Below, piece by piece: positions 54,960-62,522 of a stretch of 64,000 nt of DNA (positions are counted from its first letter, which is position 1; each line of letters begins with the position of its first letter). Source of the DNA: DATARH01 sp963778385 (lineage in GTDB: Bacteria; Pseudomonadota; Alphaproteobacteria; ATCC43930; CGMCC-115725); NCBI GenBank assembly GCA_963778385.1, contig CAVZUA010000011.1, positions 1-64,000 of the forward strand, in the 5' to 3' direction. A model generated the notes under the pieces. That model had not been told where the DNA came from and did not search any database. It saw only the letters and a list, made by a program, of their open reading frames with translations. The translations under genes and the position numbers were made by a program.

Positions 54960-55056
54960 TGGGAGGATTTCGGCGCACCTCGATCGCTGGCTTTATCTTC
55001 GCGTTCCCCAAGATAGACGGCATGGCGCAGGAGTCCGTCCGGCGTCCAAAACTCCC
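54960..55056 (-). pseudogene. C-terminal scrap of an ATP-dependent DNA ligase
   Basis: FWTPDGLLRHAVYLGEREDK is the closing block of the OB-fold in bacterial LigD-type ATP-dependent ligases. The same block occurs at 61116-61340 as EMAPDGLLRHVVYLGEHEDK. No catalytic Lys motif or other ligase sequence is present around either fragment. Confidence 0.55.
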
Positions 55057-55129
55057 GATCTTGTACGCCAGCGGACAGCGTCGAGGTTCGAGACGGTCTT
55101 GACTGCCGTGCCCATTTGCGGAGGCAGAG

Positions 55130-55444
55130 ATGGGACAACTCGACAGGCGCTCGGACGAGGCGCGTGCGTCGCTGTACAGCCTGCAAACGGTGCGGGTGAG
55201 AGTTCCGCAGGGCGAAGACGTCGGCGAAACGATGAAGAGAATTCGGATTTGGCTGGATCATCGGAAAATCCAGCCCGTGAGTTTCCGAACGACAGGTGAT
55301 GCTCGGGGATATCTGCTGACGATAGATTTCCGCACCGAGGAGACTGCTGAGTATTTTCGGCAACAATTCCGGACGGTCGTAGTCGCGCCTAACCCCTTAA
55401 ACGGGGCGATTGAGCCGTCAGAACCTGTCGGCGCGAAGGTCTGA
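55130..55444 (+). CDS. Hypothetical protein
   Basis: 104 residues. GCGGAGGCAGAG precedes the ATG. The centre has alternating hydrophobic pattern (LQTVRVRVPQGEDVGETMKR, IRIWLDHRKIQPVSFRTTGD, YLLTIDFRTEETAEYFRQQF), like a small alpha/beta domain. No family recognised. It might be a single-domain sensor or adaptor. Confidence 0.55.
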   Translation: MGQLDRRSDEARASLYSLQTVRVRVPQGEDVGETMKRIRIWLDHRKIQPVSFRTTGDARGYLLTIDFRTEETAEYFRQQFRTVVVAPNPLNGAIEPSEPVGAKV

Positions 55445-55645
55445 AAAGAGACAAAACCGGAGGCTCCCCTTTTCGCACATGGGCTCCCGTTCGGCGCTCT
55501 TTCTAACCCTCGGCTACCGGCGGTTCCGCGAATGCCAAAGGCGCTCGTGTCGCTCCCGCGCCGCGCAACCGCAGCGATCGACCGCCTACGGTGCCCGCGA
55601 TCATTGCCGTCAGCGCGCCATTCCAATGCCGCCAGGGGCAGCTTC

Positions 55646-56887
55646 ATGCTGAACGCCACCGCCCTACCCGTCTATTTCTTTGTCTGGTTGCCGAAAACGG
55701 CGGGCTCGACGCTGTACGACCATCTGTCGACACATATGCCGCGCGAGCGGCTGTGGGAGCCGTCGTTACCATCGGCGTTGCGCTTGCTGAGCAGGCACCG
55801 GTACGACATCGCCCGGATGCCCGACTTGGCGCCCATCCGGGCGGTCACGGGGCACTGGATGGGACGCTCACTGGAACGCCTGTTTCCCGGGCGTGAGATC
55901 CGCCGCACGGTATTGCTGCGTGATCCGATCAGTTTTCACATCTCATACTACAACTACCGAATGATGCGCGCAGCGGCCTCGGGCCACCGGACGCTTAGTT
56001 TCGACCGCCACCTACGCCAGATGCCACGCGACCACCTCGCGCTATGCCTACTCGCGCACTGGCTCGAAATGCCGATTTCGACGCTTCTGCGGACCAGCGA
56101 CGAACGCAAATATGAATTACTCAACGAGGCCCTGGCCGATTTCTGGTTTATTGGGAGTTACCGCGACTGCAACCGGCTGATCGCAGCGGTCTCGGATGAT
56201 CTTAAGGTCCCGCCCGTGGCGACGGCGACCAACACCTCCGCTGCTTGGGAACGACGGGTGGATTGGCGACCGCTGCGTGCCGACGATCTGACGGCGGACA
56301 TGCGCGCCGCGCTCCTCGCGTGCAACCCGATCCACGATGCCCTGTGGCGGAGCTGGTGCGAGGCGGGGTTCGACGCCTCGCGGCTGCGGCCGAGGCCGCT
56401 CAGTCAGGAGCGGTGGGGCCGAATAGGGTTCGGCACCTTGCTCCGCGCAGGCGTTTATCACCATCGGGTCGGCATCCGCGAGTTACACGCGGAGTATGTG
56501 TGGGAGCCGGCAGATCGCGCGGCCCAGGCGCGGGACTGGCCCCGCGCTGTTGCGCTCTACGCAAAGGCGCTGCAGCACGTGCCGCGATTTCCCGGGGTCT
56601 GGGTGCAGTACGGCCACAGCCTGAAGGAGGTGGGCGATATTGCGGCGGCAGAAAACGCCTATCGTCGTGCGACCGAACTCGACCCGAGCGTCGGCGAAGT
56701 CTACCTCCATCTCGGTCGTGTGCTGACGTTACAGCACCGGGATCAAGAGGCTGCGGCGGCCTATCGGTGCTTTGCGCAGGTCGATCCGGCGCGATGGCAG
56801 CAATTGTACGACGAACTGGTTGCCTCCGGTCAAGAGCGAGAGGCGGTCGCATCGTATTGGCGCAGCTTGATCGGCGAGCCGACATAG
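55646..56887 (+). CDS. Sulfotransferase-family protein with C-terminal TPR
   Basis: 413 residues from ATG 55646 (MLNATALPVYFFVWLPKTAG). The PAPS 5'-phosphosulfate loop is LPKTAGSTLYDHL and the 3'-phosphate site is RRTVLLRDPISFHISYYNYR, as in heparan-sulfate-type sulfotransferases. Residues 300-413 are TPR-like (WPRAVALYAKALQHVPRFPG, ENAYRRATELDPSVGEVYLH). It would transfer sulfate from PAPS to a sugar or cell-surface glycan; the acceptor is unknown. Earlier in-frame ATGs (55532) precede the conserved domain by 38 unlikely residues. No glycan genes nearby. Confidence 0.75.
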   Translation: MLNATALPVYFFVWLPKTAGSTLYDHLSTHMPRERLWEPSLPSALRLLSRHRYDIARMPDLAPIRAVTGHWMGRSLERLFPGREIRRTVLLRDPISFHISYYNYRMMRAAASGHRTLSFDRHLRQMPRDHLALCLLAHWLEMPISTLLRTSDERKYELLNEALADFWFIGSYRDCNRLIAAVSDDLKVPPVATATNTSAAWERRVDWRPLRADDLTADMRAALLACNPIHDALWRSWCEAGFDASRLRPRPLSQERWGRIGFGTLLRAGVYHHRVGIRELHAEYVWEPADRAAQARDWPRAVALYAKALQHVPRFPGVWVQYGHSLKEVGDIAAAENAYRRATELDPSVGEVYLHLGRVLTLQHRDQEAAAAYRCFAQVDPARWQQLYDELVASGQEREAVASYWRSLIGEPT

Positions 56888-56951
56888 GCTGACTGCGGCG
56901 TCCGCGAGGTCAATCGCCGCCAAAGAGAGATCCGGCCCGCCCAGGTTTCCC

Positions 56952-57173
56952 GTGCGGATCGCCGTCAAGGTGCCGCCCGGCGGGATCGGCCAGCGCTACA
57001 CGCCGATGATGGCATGGCTCGACGACAACTGCGGCGTCGACGGTTGGTCGATCGCACCGGCTGGCATGCGCGGGGTGGTCAACGATGCGGTGGCGGTCTA
57101 CCTCAGCAACCCGACCTGTGCCGCCGCCTTCGTTGCCCGATGGTGTGTTCCCGGATCCGCCCGGCTTCTATGA
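56952..57173 (+). CDS. Small conserved hypothetical protein, possibly C-terminally truncated
   Basis: 73 residues from GTG: MRIAVKVPPGGIGQRYTPMM, AWLDDNCGVDGWSIAPAGMR and GVVNDAVAVYLSNPTCAAAF. This resembles short proteins of Bradyrhizobium-type genomes that end a dozen residues later after VARWC; here the tail (VPGSARLL) looks shifted. Function unknown. Confidence 0.5.
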   Translation: MRIAVKVPPGGIGQRYTPMMAWLDDNCGVDGWSIAPAGMRGVVNDAVAVYLSNPTCAAAFVARWCVPGSARLL

Positions 57174-57235
57174 TCTACGCCAGCAAGAGCCACCACGGCG
57201 TGTGCCGGCACCATTTCATAAGACGCCCTAGACCT

Positions 57236-57715
57236 CTATTGCGGCGATTGGCCGAATATCCGCTGGTAGGCCGCGATCCAATCTCCCGTGAAAATCGCCT
57301 GGCCCTCCTGCAGGCTCAAGCTGTGGTCGCGGCAGACCATCTGACATACGCGCTCCTCTAGACGATCCTTGTCATGATAGTTGGGGCGCTCAAACCCCTC
57401 CTGCGGCCACAGGTTTCTTTCATCATCCGCCCCACCGATACACAGCGGGACGCGATGGTCTACCTCAAAGTCGCGCCCGTTTCGCTGAACGCCATACGTC
57501 TCGTAGGCGTCCCGCTTCATCTCGGCGCTGGTCTGCCGGTGCCGCTGGCTGTAGGTGCGACCGTCCGGCCCCCTGCCGCAAACATCGTCGACATCGGTTG
57601 AGCCGATGGCGCCAGGCGTCGACGCATCGCTTGGCCTGATTGGGAGCAATTCCTGCGACCAAACGGGCAGCGCCACCGCGACGGCGAGTGCGAATACCAC
57701 GCGCGAAATAATCAA
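57236..57715 (-). CDS. Exported HNH endonuclease-like protein
   Basis: 159 residues. Signal peptide MIISRVVFALAVAVALPVWS, then a beta-beta-alpha-metal core: RDFEVDHRVPLCIGGADDER with NLWPQEG (Asp-His, Gly-Gly-x-x-x-x-x-Asn pattern of HNH nucleases). Single cysteines at VCGRG, LCIGG, VCQMVCRD suggest disulfides. A periplasmic or secreted nuclease could degrade extracellular DNA or serve as an effector; no immunity gene is apparent. Confidence 0.7.
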   Translation of the reverse strand: MIISRVVFALAVAVALPVWSQELLPIRPSDASTPGAIGSTDVDDVCGRGPDGRTYSQRHRQTSAEMKRDAYETYGVQRNGRDFEVDHRVPLCIGGADDERNLWPQEGFERPNYHDKDRLEERVCQMVCRDHSLSLQEGQAIFTGDWIAAYQRIFGQSPQ

Positions 57716-57886
57716 CTCATCCTCCCGCCCGTGCTTGTGGGATCATACGAAGGCGAGGCGGCCGATCTGCAGCCCGCGCTTGCCCCGGTATTCGATCCGC
57801 GCCGGCTCGTGGAGGCGTTTCAATATATGCCCGTACAGTTCGGACCTGATTGATGTGATAAACCCAAGCAACACAGGAAGGCAGCG

Positions 57887-58345
57887 ATGGATGCAAACGG
57901 CCTGGTTGTAATGCCCGGGAAGGGGCCAGCGTGGAAGATGGCCCCCGGCCGCTCGTCCACCCTCAAGCTACAAAACGGCGAGACCGACGAGAGCGTGATG
58001 ATATTCGAGGAGGTAGCGCCGGTCGGCACCGTGACCCCGATGCATCTCCATCACGACAGCGATGAGGTCGCCTACGTCTTGAGCGGCGAGATCACCTTCC
58101 AGATCGGCGACGCCGTCACGGTCGGCGGGCCAGGCACCTGCGCCTTTATGCCACGCGAGGTTACGCATGCCTGGAAGAGCACCGGCGCCGAGGCAGGCCG
58201 CGTGCTGTTCATGTACACCCCCGGAAGGGCCGGAAAGCTGTTCGAGGAGATGGTGGAACGGCCGGTGGACCCGATGAACGAGCAGGAGTTCGGCGCGGTT
58301 GCCGAACGGCACGGCTGGGAGATCGTCGGCCCGCCGCCGTTCTGA
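57887..58345 (+). CDS. Cupin-domain protein
   Basis: 152 residues forming a single conserved beta-barrel. Metal motif 1: TPMHLHHDSDEVAYVLSGEI (HxHx..E). Motif 2: PGTCAFMPREVTHAWKSTG with the third His. Quercetinase/pirin-like small cupins have this layout. The C-terminal extension (RPVDPMNEQEFGAVAERHGW) is shared by many DUF-type cupins. GGAAGGCAGC precedes the ATG. Substrate unknown. Confidence 0.85.
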   Translation: MDANGLVVMPGKGPAWKMAPGRSSTLKLQNGETDESVMIFEEVAPVGTVTPMHLHHDSDEVAYVLSGEITFQIGDAVTVGGPGTCAFMPREVTHAWKSTGAEAGRVLFMYTPGRAGKLFEEMVERPVDPMNEQEFGAVAERHGWEIVGPPPF

Positions 58346-58551
58346 GCAGACGTTCCGCGTGCTCGAACATCGCGCAGCCATCGGGGTATATCTGTACGGG
58401 ATGACCCACCCGGGGAGATTTGCGATTGCCTCTCGCGCTAGCGGCTCCTAGCCGGGGGCCGAAGTAAAGCCTGTGGGGTCCGCATGGGGTCCGCAGACAA
58501 AACTACTGGCTGGAACTAGCCGCGGTTTGTCTATTAAGTATTTGATTTTGT

Positions 58552-58588
58552 TGGTGGGTGCAGTGGGACTCGAACCTACGACCCGCAA
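58552..58588 (-). other. 3' fragment of a tRNA gene (probably tRNA-Lys)
   Basis: The minus strand reads GCGGGTCGTAGGTTCGAGTC then CCACTGCACCCACCA: the T-arm, 3' acceptor strand and CCA of a tRNA. The 3' strand TGCACCCACCA fits alphaproteobacterial tRNA-Lys(CTT). One T-stem mismatch shows it is not functional, and the 5' half is absent. Such fragments are left at the distal end of elements that insert in tRNA genes. The 58346-58551 stretch contains no gene. Confidence 0.65.
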
Positions 58589-58602
58589 TATGGCGTCCTG
58601 AG

Positions 58603-58929
58603 ATGCTTCATGTCCTGTCGATCTGGCTTGTTGTCGCCGCCTTCTTTGGCGCTGGCGTGTTCAATGCGATCGGCACGCAGGCGAATAAAAGCAACTTCAT
58701 CCGTTGGGGTTATCCCCAATGGTGGTGCCATCTTACCGGCGGATTGGAGATGGTGACCGCCGTCCTGGTTGCGCTTCCTGGTAGTCGAGAAGTGGGCATA
58801 ATCCTTGGTGCGGTGATCGTCGCGGCAGCGGTTCTAACCGTTCTGCGCCACCGTGATTTTGCGCATCTCGTGCCCCTCGGCGTCTTTGCCGCCTTGATTG
58901 CTCTTGCAGAGCCCTATGGCCGGGCATGA
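58603..58929 (+). CDS. DoxX-like membrane protein
   Basis: 108 residues with four hydrophobic helices: MLHVLSIWLVVAAFFGAGVF, then GGLEMVTAVLVALPGS, GIILGAVIVAAAVLTVL and LVPLGVFAALIALAEPYG. N-A-I-G..K..F..WGYP..W is a DoxX_2-type signature. The start is ATG 58603, just inside the tRNA-fragment junction; the upstream in-frame sequence is the tRNA remnant. Function unknown. Confidence 0.7.
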   Translation: MLHVLSIWLVVAAFFGAGVFNAIGTQANKSNFIRWGYPQWWCHLTGGLEMVTAVLVALPGSREVGIILGAVIVAAAVLTVLRHRDFAHLVPLGVFAALIALAEPYGRA

Positions 58930-59003
58930 CCCGGCTTACGCGGGTTTGGTCAACGCGGTCCATGCGGCGAGGGAGTCCATGTTGGCATTGCTCGCTTCCG
59001 CGA

Positions 59004-59333
59004 TCAGAGAACGCGCGCACCGCCCGTCTCGAACAAGCTGCCCTGACCGACCGGCGGCGTCTTCTCACGCAGATCGCGGCCCGTGATCTCGACATCGCCG
59101 GTCTCGGTCAGTTGCCTCCGACGCAGCTTCCGTTCGACAATTAGCTCGAACCGAGTGCGCTGAAGGTGGAAAGCCTCCATGCATCGTTCGGGAGTGGGAC
59201 GCTGATCGAGCAACGACTGGAAGACGCGCCGACCAATCCGCGCGGTGCCCTCATAGGGCCGCAGCAGCACGGAGAACTCGACGCAATCGCCTTCGTCGTT
59301 CCAGCGGGCGTCTTCCGGGAATTCGAAAAACAT
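59004..59333 (-). CDS. DUF1488-like small protein
   Basis: 109 residues: MFFEFPEDARWNDEGDCVEF, SVLLRPYEGTARIGRRVFQS, PTPERCMEAFHLQRTRFELI and VERKLRRRQLTETGDVEITG. Small protein of the DUF1488 kind by pattern; the assignment is tentative. GAGGTCGCA precedes the ATG. Function unknown. Confidence 0.6.
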   Translation of the reverse strand: MFFEFPEDARWNDEGDCVEFSVLLRPYEGTARIGRRVFQSLLDQRPTPERCMEAFHLQRTRFELIVERKLRRRQLTETGDVEITGRDLREKTPPVGQGSLFETGGARVL

Positions 59334-59461
59334 TGCGACCTCCTGGGGGAAGGGAGCAGAATGTTCCTATAATGTTCTAAGGTACGACAGGATACAAGGG
59401 TTGGCCGACAGGGGTCGCCTCCTACATTCACGGGGGTAGGCGTCGAAGGAGGATCGATCTG

Positions 59462-59826
59462 ATGCAACAGCGGTTGACCGCGATCCTGCCGTGCAACGAC
59501 CTAGACGCGGCGCAGGCTTTTTTCGAGCGATTGGGCTTCTCGCTCGACGCCGGAAGCCGGACGAATACCGGATGATGGACGGCCTCGGCGGTTTCATCCA
59601 CCTCACCATAGCTGTCGAGGGCTGGCTCCAGGCCGGCCGGAACCCTTTCGGTCTGTACCTCTACCGGGAGGATGTCGACGGGCTCGCGGCAGCGGTTGCC
59701 GGCCAAGGGATCGGGCAGTCATCTGACAAGGCGTGGGGCATGTATGAGTTCACCCTCAACGGCCCCGACGACACGCTGATCCGGGTGGGATGGCCGACCC
59801 GTCTTCGTACCAGAGGTCCCAACTGA
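59462..59826 (+). pseudogene. VOC-family (glyoxalase-like) protein with frameshift
   Basis: Frame 1: MQQRLTAILPCNDLDAAQAF with FERLGFSLDAGSR, the first beta-alpha-beta module. After a one-base shift near 59558 frame 2 continues DEYRMMDGLGGFIHLTIAVE, NPFGLYLYREDVDGLAAAVA and EFTLNGPDDTLIRVGWPTR with the metal-site Glu/His-type positions. The whole is about 120 residues, the size of a bleomycin-resistance-like VOC protein. It would be functional but for the single indel. Confidence 0.65.
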
Positions 59827-59849
59827 AACACGATCTACGGGGGCAAGAG

Positions 59850-60053
59850 ATGGCCGCACAGGGGGAACGGGTGGCCGGCGGGTTCATTCTGATCACCGGG
59901 CTCGACGGCATCCGCTACGCGATCCGACCGCAGTCTGTGGGGATTGTCCACGATGCCGATGAGTGCCGAGACGAAACAATCGTGCAGTTGCACGGCGGGC
60001 ATGTCGTCCGGGTGTCGAGTTCGTTGGACGAGGTGCTGGCATGGTTCGCTTAG
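59850..60053 (+). CDS. Small FlbD-like hypothetical protein
   Basis: 67 residues from ATG 59850 (GGGGGCAAGAG upstream): GGFILITGLDGIRYAIRPQS, VGIVHDADECRDETIVQLHG and GHVVRVSSSLDEVLAWFA. The plan hydrophobic strand, G.R..I....I..I....D..T.V.L..G....V..S.DEV is like the small beta-rich FlbD fold. No flagellar genes are nearby, so a role in motility is not implied. Confidence 0.5.
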   Translation: MAAQGERVAGGFILITGLDGIRYAIRPQSVGIVHDADECRDETIVQLHGGHVVRVSSSLDEVLAWFA

Positions 60054-60120
60054 ATCAAATGCTGGCGTGGTGAGACGGCCGAACTCGATTACCGGAACCG
60101 GCCGCTTCGGAGAGTTCTGG

Positions 60121-61103
60121 ATGACGACGTACCTACCCAAGCTCGTCTTCGCGGCCGTCATATGCTTCGTTGCGGCCCGCGCAGAAGCCGGCGGCATCAG
60201 GCTCATCGAGGTTCCCGCTGATAGCGAAGGCCCGGCATTGACGGGAGCGGTGTGGTCGCCCTGCGCGATGCCCCCGCAGGAGGTGGAAGTTGGGGGAATA
60301 GCGCTGCCAGGGGTCAAGGATTGCCCGATCTTGAGCGATAAACTTCCTCTGGTCGTGATCTCGCACGGCAGGACTGGTTCACTTATCGGCCATCACGACA
60401 CGGCCGAGACGCTTGCCGATGCCGGCTTCATCGTCGCCGCCATCAATCATCCTGGCGACACCTCGACCGATACGAGCCGCTCCGACGACTAGCCGCGTTT
60501 GTAGAACGACCAACCGATATCAAGCGCCTGATCGACTACATGCTCCAGGCATCGTCTGTCGCCACGAAAATCGATCCGCAACGGATCGGGTTTTTCGGCT
60601 TTTCGCGCGGTGGCTACACCGGGCTCGTCCTCGTCGGTGCCAATCCCGATTGGCCTACCGTTGCCGCATTTTGCGGCCAATCGTCTTCCCCCGCCTGTGA
60701 TCAGGTGCGCCGAAAGAAATTCCCGACGCAGCCTCTCACGCACGACGCCCGGATCAAGGCTGCGGTCATCGCCGACCCGCTGACCATCATGTTTTCCCGC
60801 GAGAGCTATGCGGGGATCACGGTGCCCGCACAGCTTTGGCAATCGGAGCACGGTGGCGATGGGGTGTTACCGGGTAACGTCGAGATCGCGGAAAAGAGCC
60901 TGCCGGCTCCGCATGAGTACCATGTGGTGCCGCACTCCGCGCATTTCGCCTTCTTGACGCCATGCCCACCGGAGGCCACGAAGGCGCGCCCTGACGTGTG
61001 TATAGATGCCCCCGGTTTTGATCGCGTTGCATTCCACAAGGAACTCGACGGCGAGGTACTCGCGTTTCTACGCAAACATCTTGGCGGGATCGACAAACCC
61101 TAA
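60121..61103 (+). pseudogene. Exported alpha/beta hydrolase (dienelactone hydrolase-like) with frameshift
   Basis: First part 60121-60492: signal peptide MTTYLPKLVFAAVICFVAAR, then LPLVVISHGRTGSLIGHHDT with the HG oxyanion element. A stop at 60490 is avoided by a one-base shift, giving LAAFVERPTDIKRLIDYMLQ and the nucleophile elbow GFFGFSRGGYTG. The rest ends with VVPHSAHFAFLTPC (catalytic His). Two cysteine pairs suggest periplasmic folding. Together about 325 residues. The substrate is unknown. Confidence 0.65.
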
Positions 61104-61115
61104 GTTAAGTCCCGA

Positions 61116-61340
61116 TTACGGCCCGTCCTGGCGCACCTCATTCGCCGGCTTGTCCTCATGCTCACCCAGATAGACGACATGCCGCAACAGCCCATCCGGC
61201 GCCATCTCGACGTAGGAGACGTCGACGGCCATCTCCGGCCGAACCCAATGTACCGGAGACAGCACCAGCGGTGATCCGAACCGGCCACCGCGCGGCGGCG
61301 GCTCCGAGAGATAGGCGGCGTCCGCCCAGATGTCGGCTGG
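61116..61340 (-). pseudogene. C-terminal fragment of an ATP-dependent DNA ligase (LigD-like)
   Basis: GRFGSPLVLSPVHWVRPEMA, then VDVSYVEMAPDGLLRHVVYL and GEHEDKPANEVRQDG, is the OB-fold end of bacterial ATP-dependent ligases. The catalytic domain is missing, and the upstream part of the frame (to 61454) is not ligase-like. It is the last gene scrap before the right repeat. The 61104-61115 and 61341-61503 stretches otherwise hold only the arm-type repeat. Confidence 0.65.
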
Positions 61341-61419
61341 CGGTGTTGTCCTTGTCGACCAAAGCGGTAACAACGCACCGTCGTGGGTCGCGGGTGATAC
61401 GGCGATCTCGGTAGCTATG

Positions 61420-61430
61420 TGGTTGCTAAC
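61420..61430. promoter_or_regulatory. Arm-type site TGGTTGCTAA inside the right island end
   Basis: TGGTTGCTAA at 61420-61429 is identical to 18011-18020 near the left end, 75 bp from the right repeat and 112 bp from the left one. A candidate integrase or excisionase binding site. Confidence 0.45.
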
Positions 61431-61503
61431 GCCACGATCACGTGTCTCGTCCACGCATAAGATACTGAGTTAATTATCAAGATTTTAAGACTGTAGAGTT
61501 AAC

Positions 61504-61536
61504 CAAATCCTCAGCGAGGATTTTCTGCCGGAGTGA
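61504..61536. repeat. attR: right 33-bp direct repeat of the genomic island
   Basis: Identical to 17867-17899. Here it supplies the last seven codons and the stop of map on the minus strand (TGA at 61511-61513 by complement). To its left no further DUF29 sequence is present, so the identity is not a gene duplication but an exact boundary, as produced by site-specific recombination. Confidence 0.85.
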
Positions 61537-62389
61537 AATCGTAGGGCGGGCGGTGCAGACCGGCGGGGGAGATCGTGAAGATCTCGTAGCCGGTCGCGGT
61601 AACGCCGATCGTGTGCTCGAACTGGGCCGACAGCGAGCGGTCCTTGGTGACGGCGGTCCAGCCGTCACTCAGCACCTTCACCTCCCAGCGGCCGAGATTG
61701 ATCATCGGCTCGACGGTGAAGAACATGCCTTCGAGCAGCACCGGTCCGTCTTCAGGCTTGCCGTAATGCAGGATCGACGGCGCGTCGTGAAACACCCGGC
61801 CGACGCCGTGGCCGCAGAAATCCCGCACCACCGAATAGCGGTGGCTCTCGGCGTAGCGCTGGATCGCATTGCCGATCGCGCCGATATGGAGGCCCGGCTT
61901 GACGACGGCGATGCCGCGCATCATCGCCTCGTAGGTCACGTCGACGAGCTTCTTGGCCTTCAACGGGATGCGGTCGCCGGCGAAATACATTCGGCTGGTG
62001 TCGCCGTGCCAACCGTCGAGGATCACGGTCACGTCGATGTTGACGATGTCGCCTTCCATCAGCCGGCGGTCGCCGGGTATGCCGTGGCAGACGACATGGT
62101 TGATCGAGGTGCAGATCGATTTCGGAAAGCCGCGATAGCCGAGCGGAGCAGGGACCGCGTCGTTGCCGACGATGTATTCGTGGCACAGCCGGTCGAGTTC
62201 GCCCGTGGTGATGCCCGGCTGGACGTGCGGTGTGATGAAATCGAGCGTCGCGGCGGCGAGGATGCCGGCCTTGCGCATGCCCTCGAACGCGGCTGCGCCG
62301 TGGATCTTGATCGAGCCGGGCCGCGGTACGCCGGAAAGCGTATCGCCCCCCGTCGAGGGACCAAGGCCCATCATGATGTCCTGCTGCAT
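61511..62389 (-). CDS. map: Type I methionine aminopeptidase
   Basis: 292 residues. Metal ligands all present: the two Asp in NIDVTVILDGWHGDTSRMY, His in DFCGHGVGRVFHD, Glu in GMFFTVEPMINLG and Glu in SAQFEHTIGVT; the substrate His is in HVVCHGIPGD. Removes the initiator methionine from new proteins in the cytoplasm. The N-terminal 40 residues are longer than in E. coli, and ATG 62374/62371 are alternative starts. The C-terminal YDFTPAENPR is read from the island repeat, so the gene survives integration. Divergent from the CinA-type gene. Confidence 0.93.
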   Translation of the reverse strand: MQQDIMMGLGPSTGGDTLSGVPRPGSIKIHGAAAFEGMRKAGILAAATLDFITPHVQPGITTGELDRLCHEYIVGNDAVPAPLGYRGFPKSICTSINHVVCHGIPGDRRLMEGDIVNIDVTVILDGWHGDTSRMYFAGDRIPLKAKKLVDVTYEAMMRGIAVVKPGLHIGAIGNAIQRYAESHRYSVVRDFCGHGVGRVFHDAPSILHYGKPEDGPVLLEGMFFTVEPMINLGRWEVKVLSDGWTAVTKDRSLSAQFEHTIGVTATGYEIFTISPAGLHRPPYDFTPAENPR

Positions 62390-62522
62390 CTTCAGCTTCT
62401 CTGCAATCGCGTCCTCAATATCGGATGTCGACCGGCTCGCGGCAATCCCGCGATGCGGCGGCGATTGTGCCGCGTGTCGGCTTTGCCTATGAAAGGCCGT
62501 TTACCAGCAACGAGCAGCGATA

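Larger units (their letters stand above)
17867..61536. mobile_element. Genomic island (43.7 kb) integrated between DUF29 and map
   Basis: Bounded by a perfect 33-bp direct repeat that ends DUF29 on the left and map on the right, with a tyrosine integrase reading inward from the left end. Contents: satellite-like replication and packaging genes (20.9-26.1 kb), IS remnants, binding proteins, regulators, stress genes and many broken genes. The flanks (pbpC-DUF29 and map-CinA) are intact core genes. No conjugation genes, relaxase, capsid or large terminase were seen, so the island is not self-transmissible by itself. Later insertions probably enlarged an originally smaller element. Confidence 0.75.
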
